A stretch of DNA of 64,000 nt from contig JARGXX010000073.1 in assembly GCA_030374765.1 (NCBI GenBank), positions 620,001 to 684,000 of the forward strand. The letters run 5' to 3'. The translations under genes were made by a program, and so were the position numbers. Shown here piece by piece: positions 40,964 to 49,479 of the stretch (its first letter is position 1; every line of letters starts with the position of its first letter). Under the pieces are notes generated by a model. That model saw nothing but the letters and a program-made list of their open reading frames with translations, did no database searches and was not told the origin of the DNA. This stretch comes from Agarophyton chilense. Taxonomy: Eukaryota; Rhodophyta; Florideophyceae; Gracilariales; Gracilariaceae.

Positions 40964-43756
40964 ATGTGGGGCTTTCGCTCCCCGGCCACTAGTGGCGAGG
41001 CGCATTCGTCGCATGCTTCTCGCCAGCCGTTAGAGATTAAGGTTCGCGATCTTGATGCAGAGCGCCCACTCGTTGCGCCCGTATCCACTCCGCTTTCAAT
41101 GGGCGGCTTGCTCAGACTATTTCGCTCCGAGTTTTTCGACGCCTTCATGGCCGTCACTTACTTGTATCGCTATCGTCAGTCGCGCGGTGTGCACGACTAC
41201 CTGTGTAACGAGCTTTATAAGCTGCATGATGCCGATTTGGAAACCTTTATGCCCCAGATTTGCAATCTTCTCGTGCACCATGCGCGCGATTCTCCTGGCT
41301 TGGAGCGCTTTATTATGGACCGTTGCGCCGATTCCATGCATGTTGCCTTGCAGGTGTTCTGGTTTCTGCAGGCTGCTGTCGAGGATGCCTCGCACGACCC
41401 CAACAAGCACGTAGAATCCCGCTGTCGTCTTCTGCGAACCCGCTGCGAGACTGCTGCTGTGAACGGCTCGAAACATGTAATGCTCCAGGCTGCTGCCTCT
41501 CGAATCTCTGCTGCGCTTGTAGCGAATGAGTCTCCTTTTTCGAGGAAGAAAAGTCTCAATTGCGCCTCCCTCTTCCCGTCGAGCAGTGCCGGTCAGCTCG
41601 GCCCCACTGAATCGCCGGAAAAGTCAACCATGGCGCGTTTGATCGAAGGACGCGTCAACTTGCAGTCTAATGAAGCAACTACCGACTCTGATTCCTTCGA
41701 AATTGAGCCTGACTCAGAGTCTTCGTCCCAGACTGACTCTGCCAATTTTCCTACCACCACTAATGAACAAACTGACAAATTATCGGATCAAATGCAACAT
41801 CTATCAATAACAGAACAATATAATGAAAGTGAGCCGGTCTCAGACATGTCACCACCACCACCCACCCATCGCCGCCACCACTCAGACGTGTCGCATCTTC
41901 AAGCCATTGACGAGGACAACCCAATGATTAACGAGGCTGATGCGCCTGCATTAGATCCTGTTTCCGCCGCGGTGGGTGATTTGTCTCCCGACCCAGAGAA
42001 ACGAAAACCAAATCAAAGCAGCTCCAAATTGATACCCGATAACACCGCTGAAGCTGACATGGATTATGATCCCGTAACTTTACTAACTATGAAACAAGAG
42101 CGTTTCGATTACTTCAACGATTCCGTTTCTATAGCCAAGGCCTTTGTTGCACTCTCACTCTCGACCCGCGAACTGCCCCAGGATCAGCGATATGCCCATT
42201 TGACAAAAGGGTTAGATAACATCAATGATATCCTTTTGCGACGTATGAAGGGAGAACCGGGAATCCCTCTAATAGAAAACACCGATGTGCCCAGCGCTGA
42301 GGAGGTTGCCAAACTTGGTATTCACGCTGCACTTCGGAGCGTACATTTGCCTTTGACTCGAGCCAGTTCGAAAGCGCTGAGAATTTTACGAATTCATTCT
42401 GAAGAAGTCGTCATTCTTACCTCCCGTACAAGGGCGCCATATCTTGTCAATATTGAAGTCCTTCCGACGGAAATGCTTTGCTCAGATAAGCTTCTGTTCT
42501 GTGAGCAGAGAGTGGCTGCAATGAAGGAGAATAATGAGGAGGGCGAAAGTAAATCCCTTGCATCAGCGCCATCTGAAAGACATAGCACAGGCCGTACAAA
42601 AGAGTCGCGGAAGAGCGGAAGCAAGGCAGGCATGAAGTTGGAACGTGCTCCCGGCAGCAAATCCGCTGGCCCTACTTCGGTTCGTCGGCTGAGCGAAATG
42701 ACTCCTCGCGAGCGACAGTTGGTAAACGTTCGAAATGCGATTTATGGCGACGCGTACACTCGACAGCCTGATTCGTTTGCCAAAGCTGAAGAAACTCTTA
42801 AGGAAGCTGTTGACCTTGACAGCCCGGAGGAAAAATCTAGGCATGCTGTGATTCTTGGTGTATATGGCGAACTTTGGGCTTGGAAGGAAGAGCGCATCCT
42901 GGAAAAATCTCCGTTCAAAAACTGGAATGGCACCAAGCTCATGCCGTTCATAGTCAAGGCTGGTGACGATCTTCGACAGGAACAACTTGCGATTCAACTA
43001 ATTTCCCAGTTCAAGAAGATTTTTGATGAGGAAGGCGTCGACGTATTTCTGAAACCTTTTACTGTCATGAGTGTGTCGTCGGAAGCTGGATTTGTGGAAG
43101 TGCTTACAGACTCTGTTTCTGTTCATTCGCTGAAGAAGCGGACACCAAATTTTGTATCCATGCTCGATTACTTTGAGCGCGCGTACGGTAAGATTGGAAG
43201 CCGTTCTTTCAAAGCTGCGCAGAGACGATTTATTCGCTCCATGGCTGGGTACTCGCTCGTCACGTTTTTCTTGCAGATCAAAGATAGGCATAATGGAAAC
43301 ATCATGATTGATGCAAAGGGACATATCATCCACATTGATTTCGGTTTCATGTTGACCAACTCACCTGGTGCTATTAAGTTTGAAAATGTTCCTTTCAAAC
43401 TCACGGAAGAGTATTTGCAGATTATCTGTGCACAGAAGAATGTTCAGGATCTTACAGAGGCTTCGAAAACAGAAGGATATAGATACTTCCAAGAATTGTT
43501 TGTTCTTGGAATTTTGGCTGTACGAAAGCACCAAGACAAAATCACAACGCTTGTGGAGATCATGACGGAGGGAACAACCATGCCTTGTATGACTGGAGGA
43601 CATTCAATCGTAGAAGCTTTGCGAAGCAGATTTGCAGTTGGCATGCCCGAAGAACAATGCATTAACTACGGACTTGGTCTCATCGAAGAGTCGAGGCTTT
43701 CGTGGCGCTCGGCAGGATATGACCGATTCCAAGCTTACTCAAATGGATATCGATAG
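40964..43756 (+). CDS. PI4KB: Phosphatidylinositol 4-kinase, type III beta (Pik1) class
   Basis: 930 residues from ATG 40964; an upstream GTG in frame is not used as start here. The enzyme makes PI4P on Golgi membranes. The N-terminal lipid-kinase-unique helical region is clear at about residues 45-140 (LLRLFRSEFFDAFMAVTYLYRYR, LERFIMDRCADSMHVALQVFWFL). A Ser/Asp-rich acidic linker follows, about 190-370. The catalytic domain occupies the last 300 residues: FIVKAGDDLRQEQLAIQLI, catalytic loop DRHNGNIMID and activation segment HIDFGFMLTNSPG, all intact. The beta class is chosen over alpha by length and the unique-region match. Its neighbour upstream but one is a Golgi golgin; the closeness is probably coincidence. 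No introns. Confidence 0.95.
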   Translation: MWGFRSPATSGEAHSSHASRQPLEIKVRDLDAERPLVAPVSTPLSMGGLLRLFRSEFFDAFMAVTYLYRYRQSRGVHDYLCNELYKLHDADLETFMPQICNLLVHHARDSPGLERFIMDRCADSMHVALQVFWFLQAAVEDASHDPNKHVESRCRLLRTRCETAAVNGSKHVMLQAAASRISAALVANESPFSRKKSLNCASLFPSSSAGQLGPTESPEKSTMARLIEGRVNLQSNEATTDSDSFEIEPDSESSSQTDSANFPTTTNEQTDKLSDQMQHLSITEQYNESEPVSDMSPPPPTHRRHHSDVSHLQAIDEDNPMINEADAPALDPVSAAVGDLSPDPEKRKPNQSSSKLIPDNTAEADMDYDPVTLLTMKQERFDYFNDSVSIAKAFVALSLSTRELPQDQRYAHLTKGLDNINDILLRRMKGEPGIPLIENTDVPSAEEVAKLGIHAALRSVHLPLTRASSKALRILRIHSEEVVILTSRTRAPYLVNIEVLPTEMLCSDKLLFCEQRVAAMKENNEEGESKSLASAPSERHSTGRTKESRKSGSKAGMKLERAPGSKSAGPTSVRRLSEMTPRERQLVNVRNAIYGDAYTRQPDSFAKAEETLKEAVDLDSPEEKSRHAVILGVYGELWAWKEERILEKSPFKNWNGTKLMPFIVKAGDDLRQEQLAIQLISQFKKIFDEEGVDVFLKPFTVMSVSSEAGFVEVLTDSVSVHSLKKRTPNFVSMLDYFERAYGKIGSRSFKAAQRRFIRSMAGYSLVTFFLQIKDRHNGNIMIDAKGHIIHIDFGFMLTNSPGAIKFENVPFKLTEEYLQIICAQKNVQDLTEASKTEGYRYFQELFVLGILAVRKHQDKITTLVEIMTEGTTMPCMTGGHSIVEALRSRFAVGMPEEQCINYGLGLIEESRLSWRSAGYDRFQAYSNGYR

Positions 43757-44781
43757 TTTTGTATGTATCACTGACTGTCGCGGGGAAATATGTATATTTT
43801 ATTCTGGAGCAGAGCTGGCCGTCCGTTTTGTAGGTGCTCTGTTCATGTAGTCTTTTCCGAGATACTTCATAAACGAAATTCCTACTGCATCGTGATGTTG
43901 TCCATCGTGACGTTTTACCTTTCACTTGGTTTTCGCGGCTCGACTCGAGTAAATCTCTAACTCGACGCAATACATGGGAGCCCTCAGACTTGCGACTGTA
44001 ACAAGTACAGAGAACCCCCGAAATAAAATGACAGTTGAGTAAGAACCCCTGCATGACCAACCCAGAAGAGCTTGCTTGGGTAGGAGGGTAGCGAGATCAT
44101 CAAACAAAACGCTCACTCAATTTGTATCAAATTGAAGTCCCAGTTGGATGGACAACAAAACTTTCGTATTAGAAGGAGAACAGCGCTTTTGAAAGAATAC
44201 GTAGGACATGTTTGGTTTCGTTGGCGCTTTGACGAAGGTCTCCAAGTGAAAGAAGCTGCCTTCGCCGAAAGATATGGAGAACAAGTCGGTAGTGGATTTG
44301 GTGAAGCGATGGAACGTTGGAGGTTTTGGCGTTCTTTTGCACGGAGAGAAGAAAATCTAGGAAACTTTTTCTTCATGACCATGTCTTGTTTTCCTATGAA
44401 GGGAAAGCCGAGGTCTTTGGCGAAGAAGCATTGTAGGAACAAGACTGCGACAAACTAGAGCATTTAATGGCTCAGGTTTCTACAAGGCAAGTAGGTTGTC
44501 TATTTGCATTAGTCATAACCCCGGGCACGGAAAAGGTCCGCGAAAGTACAGTAACGCGAGGAAAAGATGGGTATTGCCTAATGGTGCGGGGCCCATTCAC
44601 AAATTCCTCACATATTATCATGGCATCTAAAGAAAGAACAAGGCGTTGTTGGACTTGACCAGGGATAAGTTTCCATTGATGGAATTGTATTTATTTGCAA
44701 TATCAAACGTTCTCTCTCTCTCTTTTACGGGCATGCTACGTTCTATTAATACGTAGCAAAGAACGTTAGTTTAGGAAGAAA
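43757..44781. other. AT-richer gene-poor region after PI4K
   Basis: No recognised gene. One forward frame (44132-44458, no ATG at its start) encodes a Trp/Arg/Phe-rich stretch (HVWFRWRFDEGL) that could be an exon or chance. Near 44730-44760 the arms TGCTACGT and ACGTAGCA form a short inverted repeat. The sequence AAACGTTCTCTC appears on both sides of it, the second copy being the start of the LINE remnant. Confidence 0.3.
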
Positions 44782-45056
44782 CGTTCTCTCACTAAAAAGG
44801 CCAACACTCTATCAGGTCACTTGATGATAATTTCTTCGAGACCAAGACCTTGACGTTCGCGAAGAGAAGGAAAACACAACCTTCTCGACAGTGCCCGATT
44901 TGGACACCGTAACATATAGTGGTCTACAGTATTGAGGACATTCGGTCTACAATTGCATATCAACCGCTTTCCAGTTTTAACTGATCCAAATGGGTGTAAC
45001 GATAACGTGTGTCCAACATAAAGTTGTGAAAGAGAAACTTCCGCCTGACGTTGAGT
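44782..45056 (-). mobile_element. Non-LTR (LINE) retrotransposon 3'-end remnant, copy A
   Basis: The reverse strand encodes the tail typical of non-LTR reverse transcriptases: AEVSLSQLYVGHTLSLHPFG, then the zinc-knuckle-like CNC...VLNTVDHYMLRCPN and LRERQGLGLEE. A stop codon then precedes a continuing match, LAFLVRER, in a shifted frame. The sequence ends near 44782. Only the last 90 or so codons survive; upstream there are stops, so it is 5'-truncated and decayed. Copies B and C nearby share the same tail. Confidence 0.75.
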
Positions 45057-45800
45057 TCAAAAAAAATCAAACGTTGCAATCAACGATTGCTTTGTTTCAG
45101 GGGGATTGCACGATAAGGACTTTTTGGAACCATCACCCATCACCCATTGACGGTATGTTTTCCGTACTTTGTCCTGAATGTTCCTAAACTACATGTTACC
45201 GCTTCTGTGTTTTTGGGACATACATACTATTCAAGAAGGGCTTAAATGCTAAGATAATGATGCGAAAAGTAGTATAGATGGAAAGGATACTATGAATCAT
45301 TGCTTCTGTGAATGATTAACGGAATCGGACTCTTTTTTAATGATTTTAAGAATAGATATTGTTGGGTAATGGGTTCAAGAAACAGATATTGCAGTTGGAT
45401 AGTTTTTTGGTCCATGAGTTGCAATGGGGTTGCAAATCGCAGAGGGGTTTTTAACCTGTGGAGAGATTGCTGTGGGAAAAGCCAACCTCATACACACCGG
45501 ATGGACTCTTCTACATTGAATGGAACTCATCACATCATGTGATCAAGCAGTAGGCATTACGAGTTCTAGTTCTTTTTAAAAGAAGAGCGAGCTCCTTCAG
45601 TCTCTTCGAAATCAGGAGCGGCTAAACGGTTAAGAGAAGAAAAAGGTATTTTTCGGGAAATGCGTGTTGCTCATTTCGGCTTCATAAACTGTGCAACAGT
45701 TCCTGAGGGCAAAGGGCTTCGTCTCACTCGTTGCTGCCTGTCTGTACAAAAATCTATTGATTTCTGCTTGCTCTCATCTACGGTATGAACCAAGCCCCCT
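45057..45800. other. Decayed intergenic sequence between LINE remnants
   Basis: AT-rich with stops in all frames; no gene or RNA recognised. It may contain older, unrecognisable parts of the same LINE family. Confidence 0.3.
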
Positions 45801-46031
45801 TTGGTTTTTAATCGTAGGTCTGGTGTGTTGAATGATGTATATCATTACGCCCTCAGATGTCCATTGAGAACAATGACGAGAAGAATATGTCTACCACCGG
45901 CACACGAGTGTAGGGGATTGACGGTTAGAGATATCAGCAAGAAGTGGCCTGCAAGAATGCTGGTTTTCCTCGTGGAAGAGCGTTACTTTGAACGGAACAG
46001 AGGGCGGCTGACCATGAAAATGATTAGTTAG
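45801..46031 (+). mobile_element. LINE 3'-end remnant, copy B
   Basis: The forward strand encodes VLNDVYHYALRCPLRTMTRR, then an LPPAHECRGL segment and MLVFLVEERYFERN, aligning nearly residue for residue with copy A (VLNTVDHYMLRCPNRALSRR and LAFLVRER) at roughly half identity. The first cysteines of the zinc-knuckle are changed to Phe and Arg, so the copy is decayed although about 76 codons remain open. It is tail-to-tail with copy C. Confidence 0.72.
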
Positions 46032-46039
46032 AGCCCGTT

Positions 46040-46310
46040 GCTCGTCTACGTCCTGGCAGAGCAGAGACAGGCCCATATGATAATTCTCTCTCGCCAGAAA
46101 GGCCAACACCTCTTGCTGCGCCTCCAATATTATTTCCAGATATATCTGTTGGCTGGTCCACGTCCTGTGGTGGAATATTTCAGGTCGATTGGTATGTGGA
46201 CACATGTATTTCAGTGTGCATTGGAAAGCAACATGATCGCAGTCTTTGTTGACTGCTACATCGCAGTCAAGGCGTAGCATTTTAATGCATTTGAGTCGAA
46301 TTTCGTCTAA
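46040..46310 (-). mobile_element. LINE 3'-end remnant, copy C
   Basis: The reverse strand encodes LRLDCDVAVNKDCDHVAFQC, then a stretch ending EVLAFLARENY, the same family tail as copies A and B. It is more diverged at the HY-LRCP block. It faces copy B across a few bases at about 46032-46040, giving an inverted pair of element tails. It is 5'-truncated like the others. Confidence 0.65.
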
Positions 46311-47960
46311 TTTGAAACCAAGGCTCCAAGATCGACTGCAGTGGAAAGACGAAAAGGTTGTTCAATAGTGCCGAACAGTGTGTTGCAGAAATGGATTACT
46401 ACAAAAGCGAGTCTACCCAATCTTGTGCGCTGAAAGTCTTCAGCTGAAATAGAATAGTAACGTCTCGTGCCCGCAAGTCTCGATAGCTAAGAATAGTGAA
46501 GTTTGAGATTGAGACTGCACGAAAGCGATCGCGGTGGAAACCATCCAGCCGTGGGTGTTTGGAGCTCACTTTTCTCTGATGCACCCTTCGTACTCGTCTC
46601 TAACCCGTAGCAAGCAGGTCGGAGCGAAACGAACGCGCAAATGCACTATAGATACGCAAGCATTAAGTGACGCATGTAAAACTGAACCACACCAATGGCA
46701 TGGTGCACAAGTAAAGCCAGATTTACGGGCAACTTCCATCCGATCGGGGAGGAGAAGGGGTTTCGATTGTAAAACGGCAATCTCGCACTTGCAGAAAATG
46801 GGGAAGTTACAGGGCTTTAAACGAAGCACAACCCCTTTCTGTACATGCTGCCCAGTGGGCATGCTGCTCTAGCTGGTTGGCTACCAACGGTAGATACGCC
46901 TCTGTTGCAACCCAGTCCAATGGGGCGCAAAAATGATGTGTACAGTAGCCCACCATCGAATTCTGATTCTGTAGAACAGAACCGAAAACGCAACAAGCTG
47001 CATGTTCGGTTTTCAACGAAAGGGGTTGCAATCTAATCTTGTGCTACATGTGGACTGCTCAACGTGGAATGTGTGTGCGTGTATCTGTCACACCTCAACT
47101 TCCGAATGACAAACGATGAAAAGTTGGCGGCGTTCCTCGTGGAATAACGATGCATTTGCTTAGCGGAAGTATAAGGCTAGCGATAGCTAGCTAGCGCGAG
47201 TTTGATTCAGTTGCTTCTCCTCACTGAATAGATGGAAGAGATTGGTGCAACCAGAGATCCAACGGATTGGACTTGAACTCGAGACGTGTCGTTGCAATGA
47301 CAAGTGGTCTATTTTTTCGGAAACGAATTCGTATCTGGCGGATATGCTTGCCATTGGGCCTTTAAAACTTTCTACTGCCGCTGGTAGGTGTAAGAAAGAT
47401 AATGGTGAAGGAAGACACATACATAAAAAGTGGGAAAAAGCAGCAGTGCGCGAACGTTTCCCTAGCTAGATGCGCAACAAAAACATGAGCAGCGTAGAAA
47501 AAGAAGGGCTGTACCGTTCTCAAAAGGTCAATGGCTCCAGCATGATTCACGCTCAGGCGTCGAGCATCATGCAGGTGGAAGCATGTGTGCAACCGGCCAT
47601 CGCGGAAAGCACTATGTGTATAGCATGAGGGATTTTGCCTTCCACTCTCGTAGATATACTGCTGACTACCGACTACATGGAGGCCGTAGCCTCCTCTCCA
47701 GCGAGGTTGTCTTGTCAGAATTGCCCTGACGATGGCAACGCAAGGACCGTTATGGAATGTGATTTCGTCGCGCAGCAAGGAATTCGCACAAAAAATGATC
47801 GCACGGCGATTTGTTTACATTTGAACTGCGAATCAGCGCCCGCGCTGACGTGGCGCCGCCCCAAGCGCCGCTAAGACCGCAATGGAGCATTCGCCGATGC
47901 TGTCCGCAACCATGCAGCCATAAAAGCCTCCGTAGCCCGTCGGCGTGAACAGTAGTGCGC
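46311..47960. other. Gene-poor region before the adenylate kinase gene
   Basis: No recognised gene. Weak frames on both strands (for example 46566-46862 reverse, with CAPCHWC) lack family signals. The strand turns GC-rich near 47840, where GCTGACGTGGCGC gives TGACGTG at 47846-47852, about 109 bp before the adenylate kinase ATG, a probable promoter element. Confidence 0.35.
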
Positions 47961-48728
47961 ATGGTCTCTGCGCACTGCCCCCTCCCCTCCGTCTCGCGCA
48001 GTGTCGTTCTCCAAGCGCTCATCCGCTTCCTCACCTTTCTCGAAATGCTCGCCCGCAAGCTCAACGCGCCTTTCTACCTCTGCGCACGCACAGTTCGTTC
48101 GCAGACCTTTCCAAGTACCACGGCGCCTACTGTGCCGCCCACTTTGCTTTCCGCTTCGCCGCAGTCTTCGTCGCATCAGAACACACTTGCAACGGGGCAG
48201 CTTATCGATGACAACACAGTGACGCACTTGTTGAAGACTCGTTTGTCACAACCTGATGTGAAACAGAACGGTTACATACTAGACGGATATCCACGCACGC
48301 CTGAACAGGCAAAGCTTCTCTTGCACACTGAACAACCGCCTACATTGGCCATTCAGATTCATTTGAATGCGCACACTTTGCGCTCTCGACTTGCTTCGAG
48401 GCGTCTGCAATCCTGTCGTGCCGACGATAAGCCGGCAATCTTTGAGAAGAGGTTGACTATTTACGGGCGATATTCACATCAAATCAATGATGTTCTAAGC
48501 AATGGGGATGTCCCTGTGCGAATTGTTCATGATGTCGGAATGGGCATTGAAGCCGTTTTCGAAGATGTTAGAAAGGCTGTGGGTGTCGAACGTCGTGTGC
48601 TCTTGATGGGCGCCCCTGGATGCGGCAAGGGCACGCAGGGACAGTTGCTCAGTGCTGCCACCTCTGCTGTTCATATCAGCACTGGTGATCTTCTCCGCAC
48701 CAACTATGCTCCGCCTGCATCGTCATAA
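47961..48728 (+). CDS. Adenylate kinase with circularly permuted domain order (P-loop at C-terminus)
   Basis: 255 residues from ATG 47961. Every core element of a short-LID (AK1/UMP-CMP kinase-like) nucleoside monophosphate kinase is present once, in rotated order. Residues 79-95 are the second half of the NMP-binding part (GQLIDDNTVTHLLKTRL). Then come GYILDGYPRT (104-113), the short LID SRRLQSCRADDKPAIFEKRL (147-165), the C-terminal core strand and helix (VRIVHDVGMGIEAVFEDVRK), and only then the P-loop VLLMGAPGCGKGTQ (213-226) and ISTGDLLR (239-246), nine residues before the stop. In normal enzymes the P-loop is at the very start. Substrate arginines (LLR, GYPR, RADD, KRL) and the P-loop Lys223 are kept. 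Residues 1-75 are basic and Ser/Thr-rich and may be a targeting leader. Alternative: remains of a two-domain AK that lost both ends. No introns or continuing exons are visible. Confidence 0.8.
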   Translation: MVSAHCPLPSVSRSVVLQALIRFLTFLEMLARKLNAPFYLCARTVRSQTFPSTTAPTVPPTLLSASPQSSSHQNTLATGQLIDDNTVTHLLKTRLSQPDVKQNGYILDGYPRTPEQAKLLLHTEQPPTLAIQIHLNAHTLRSRLASRRLQSCRADDKPAIFEKRLTIYGRYSHQINDVLSNGDVPVRIVHDVGMGIEAVFEDVRKAVGVERRVLLMGAPGCGKGTQGQLLSAATSAVHISTGDLLRTNYAPPASS

Positions 48729-49479
48729 GTCGCCAACTCTGTACCAAATTTGTGTTTGTACAATTCTCTACTAAACTCGCGCCTTAACTTATGTGACTCT
48801 GCTAAGTCATTTTTAAATTAGCCCATCAACGAGGAGGCATATAGGGGAAAGAGAGTGCGAAGGCAGAAGCATCCTCATACCTGTCAATGCTTTACCTTCG
48901 TAGTACGAAGTTCGTACCCTCCGTACATTCGAATTTCAAAGCCTTACCCTCCAAAGGTGTGAGCATGCAGTTTTCGCATCTCGGCAGCGTGATGGAACAC
49001 GTGGCAACGCGTCCACGCCCCCACGTGTGATCACTATCCGAGCATATGTCCGCCGTGAAGCAACCTTCCAGCGGCGCGCGCACGCGTCTCGCGCGCCGGC
49101 CGTGCTCTGTGATCCGCTGTGGCGGGTGGCGCGCGATTGCCGCCAAGTGTGGGCAGCCAGCGCTACACGCCGCTTCCACCACCTCCTCGTGGAACACGCG
49201 CGCCGCACCCGACATTCCGACATCCGCTCCATACCCCCCCCCACCCCCATCGCATCGCCTCACCCCCTCCAACCTCCCTTCCTCATCGCCGTCGCCCTCC
49301 ATCCCTTTTCTGCAACAACGATGCATGTTTAGTCTTGTTTCTCGCCTTCGCTTTCACCTCTTTCTATCTTTATCCTCGCTCTCTTCGTCGATTTGTTCCT
49401 TGTCGTGCCCGTCTGCGCTGGTGGGCGCGTCGCTTGCGCGTCGCTTTGAGCTGAGACTTGCTGTTATTTCCCGCCTTCC
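48729..49479. promoter_or_regulatory. Promoter region of the DWD-box WD40 gene
   Basis: 751 bp without a gene. The right two-thirds is GC-rich and holds ACACGTGG at 48997-49004 and CCACGTGTGATC at 49021-49032, both ACGTG-core elements. A C/T-rich leader (about 49230-49470) directly precedes the ATG at 49480. Confidence 0.45.

Noticed and set aside
46566-46862. Reverse frame with CAPCHWC, possible zinc finger or transposase piece
   Set aside because: Single motif without a domain around it; no repeat of it elsewhere in the window.
47230-47300. tRNA-like B-box on the reverse strand (AGTTCAAGTCC at 47269-47279)
   Set aside because: The T stem does not pair, and no A-box, anticodon stem or acceptor stem could be fitted.
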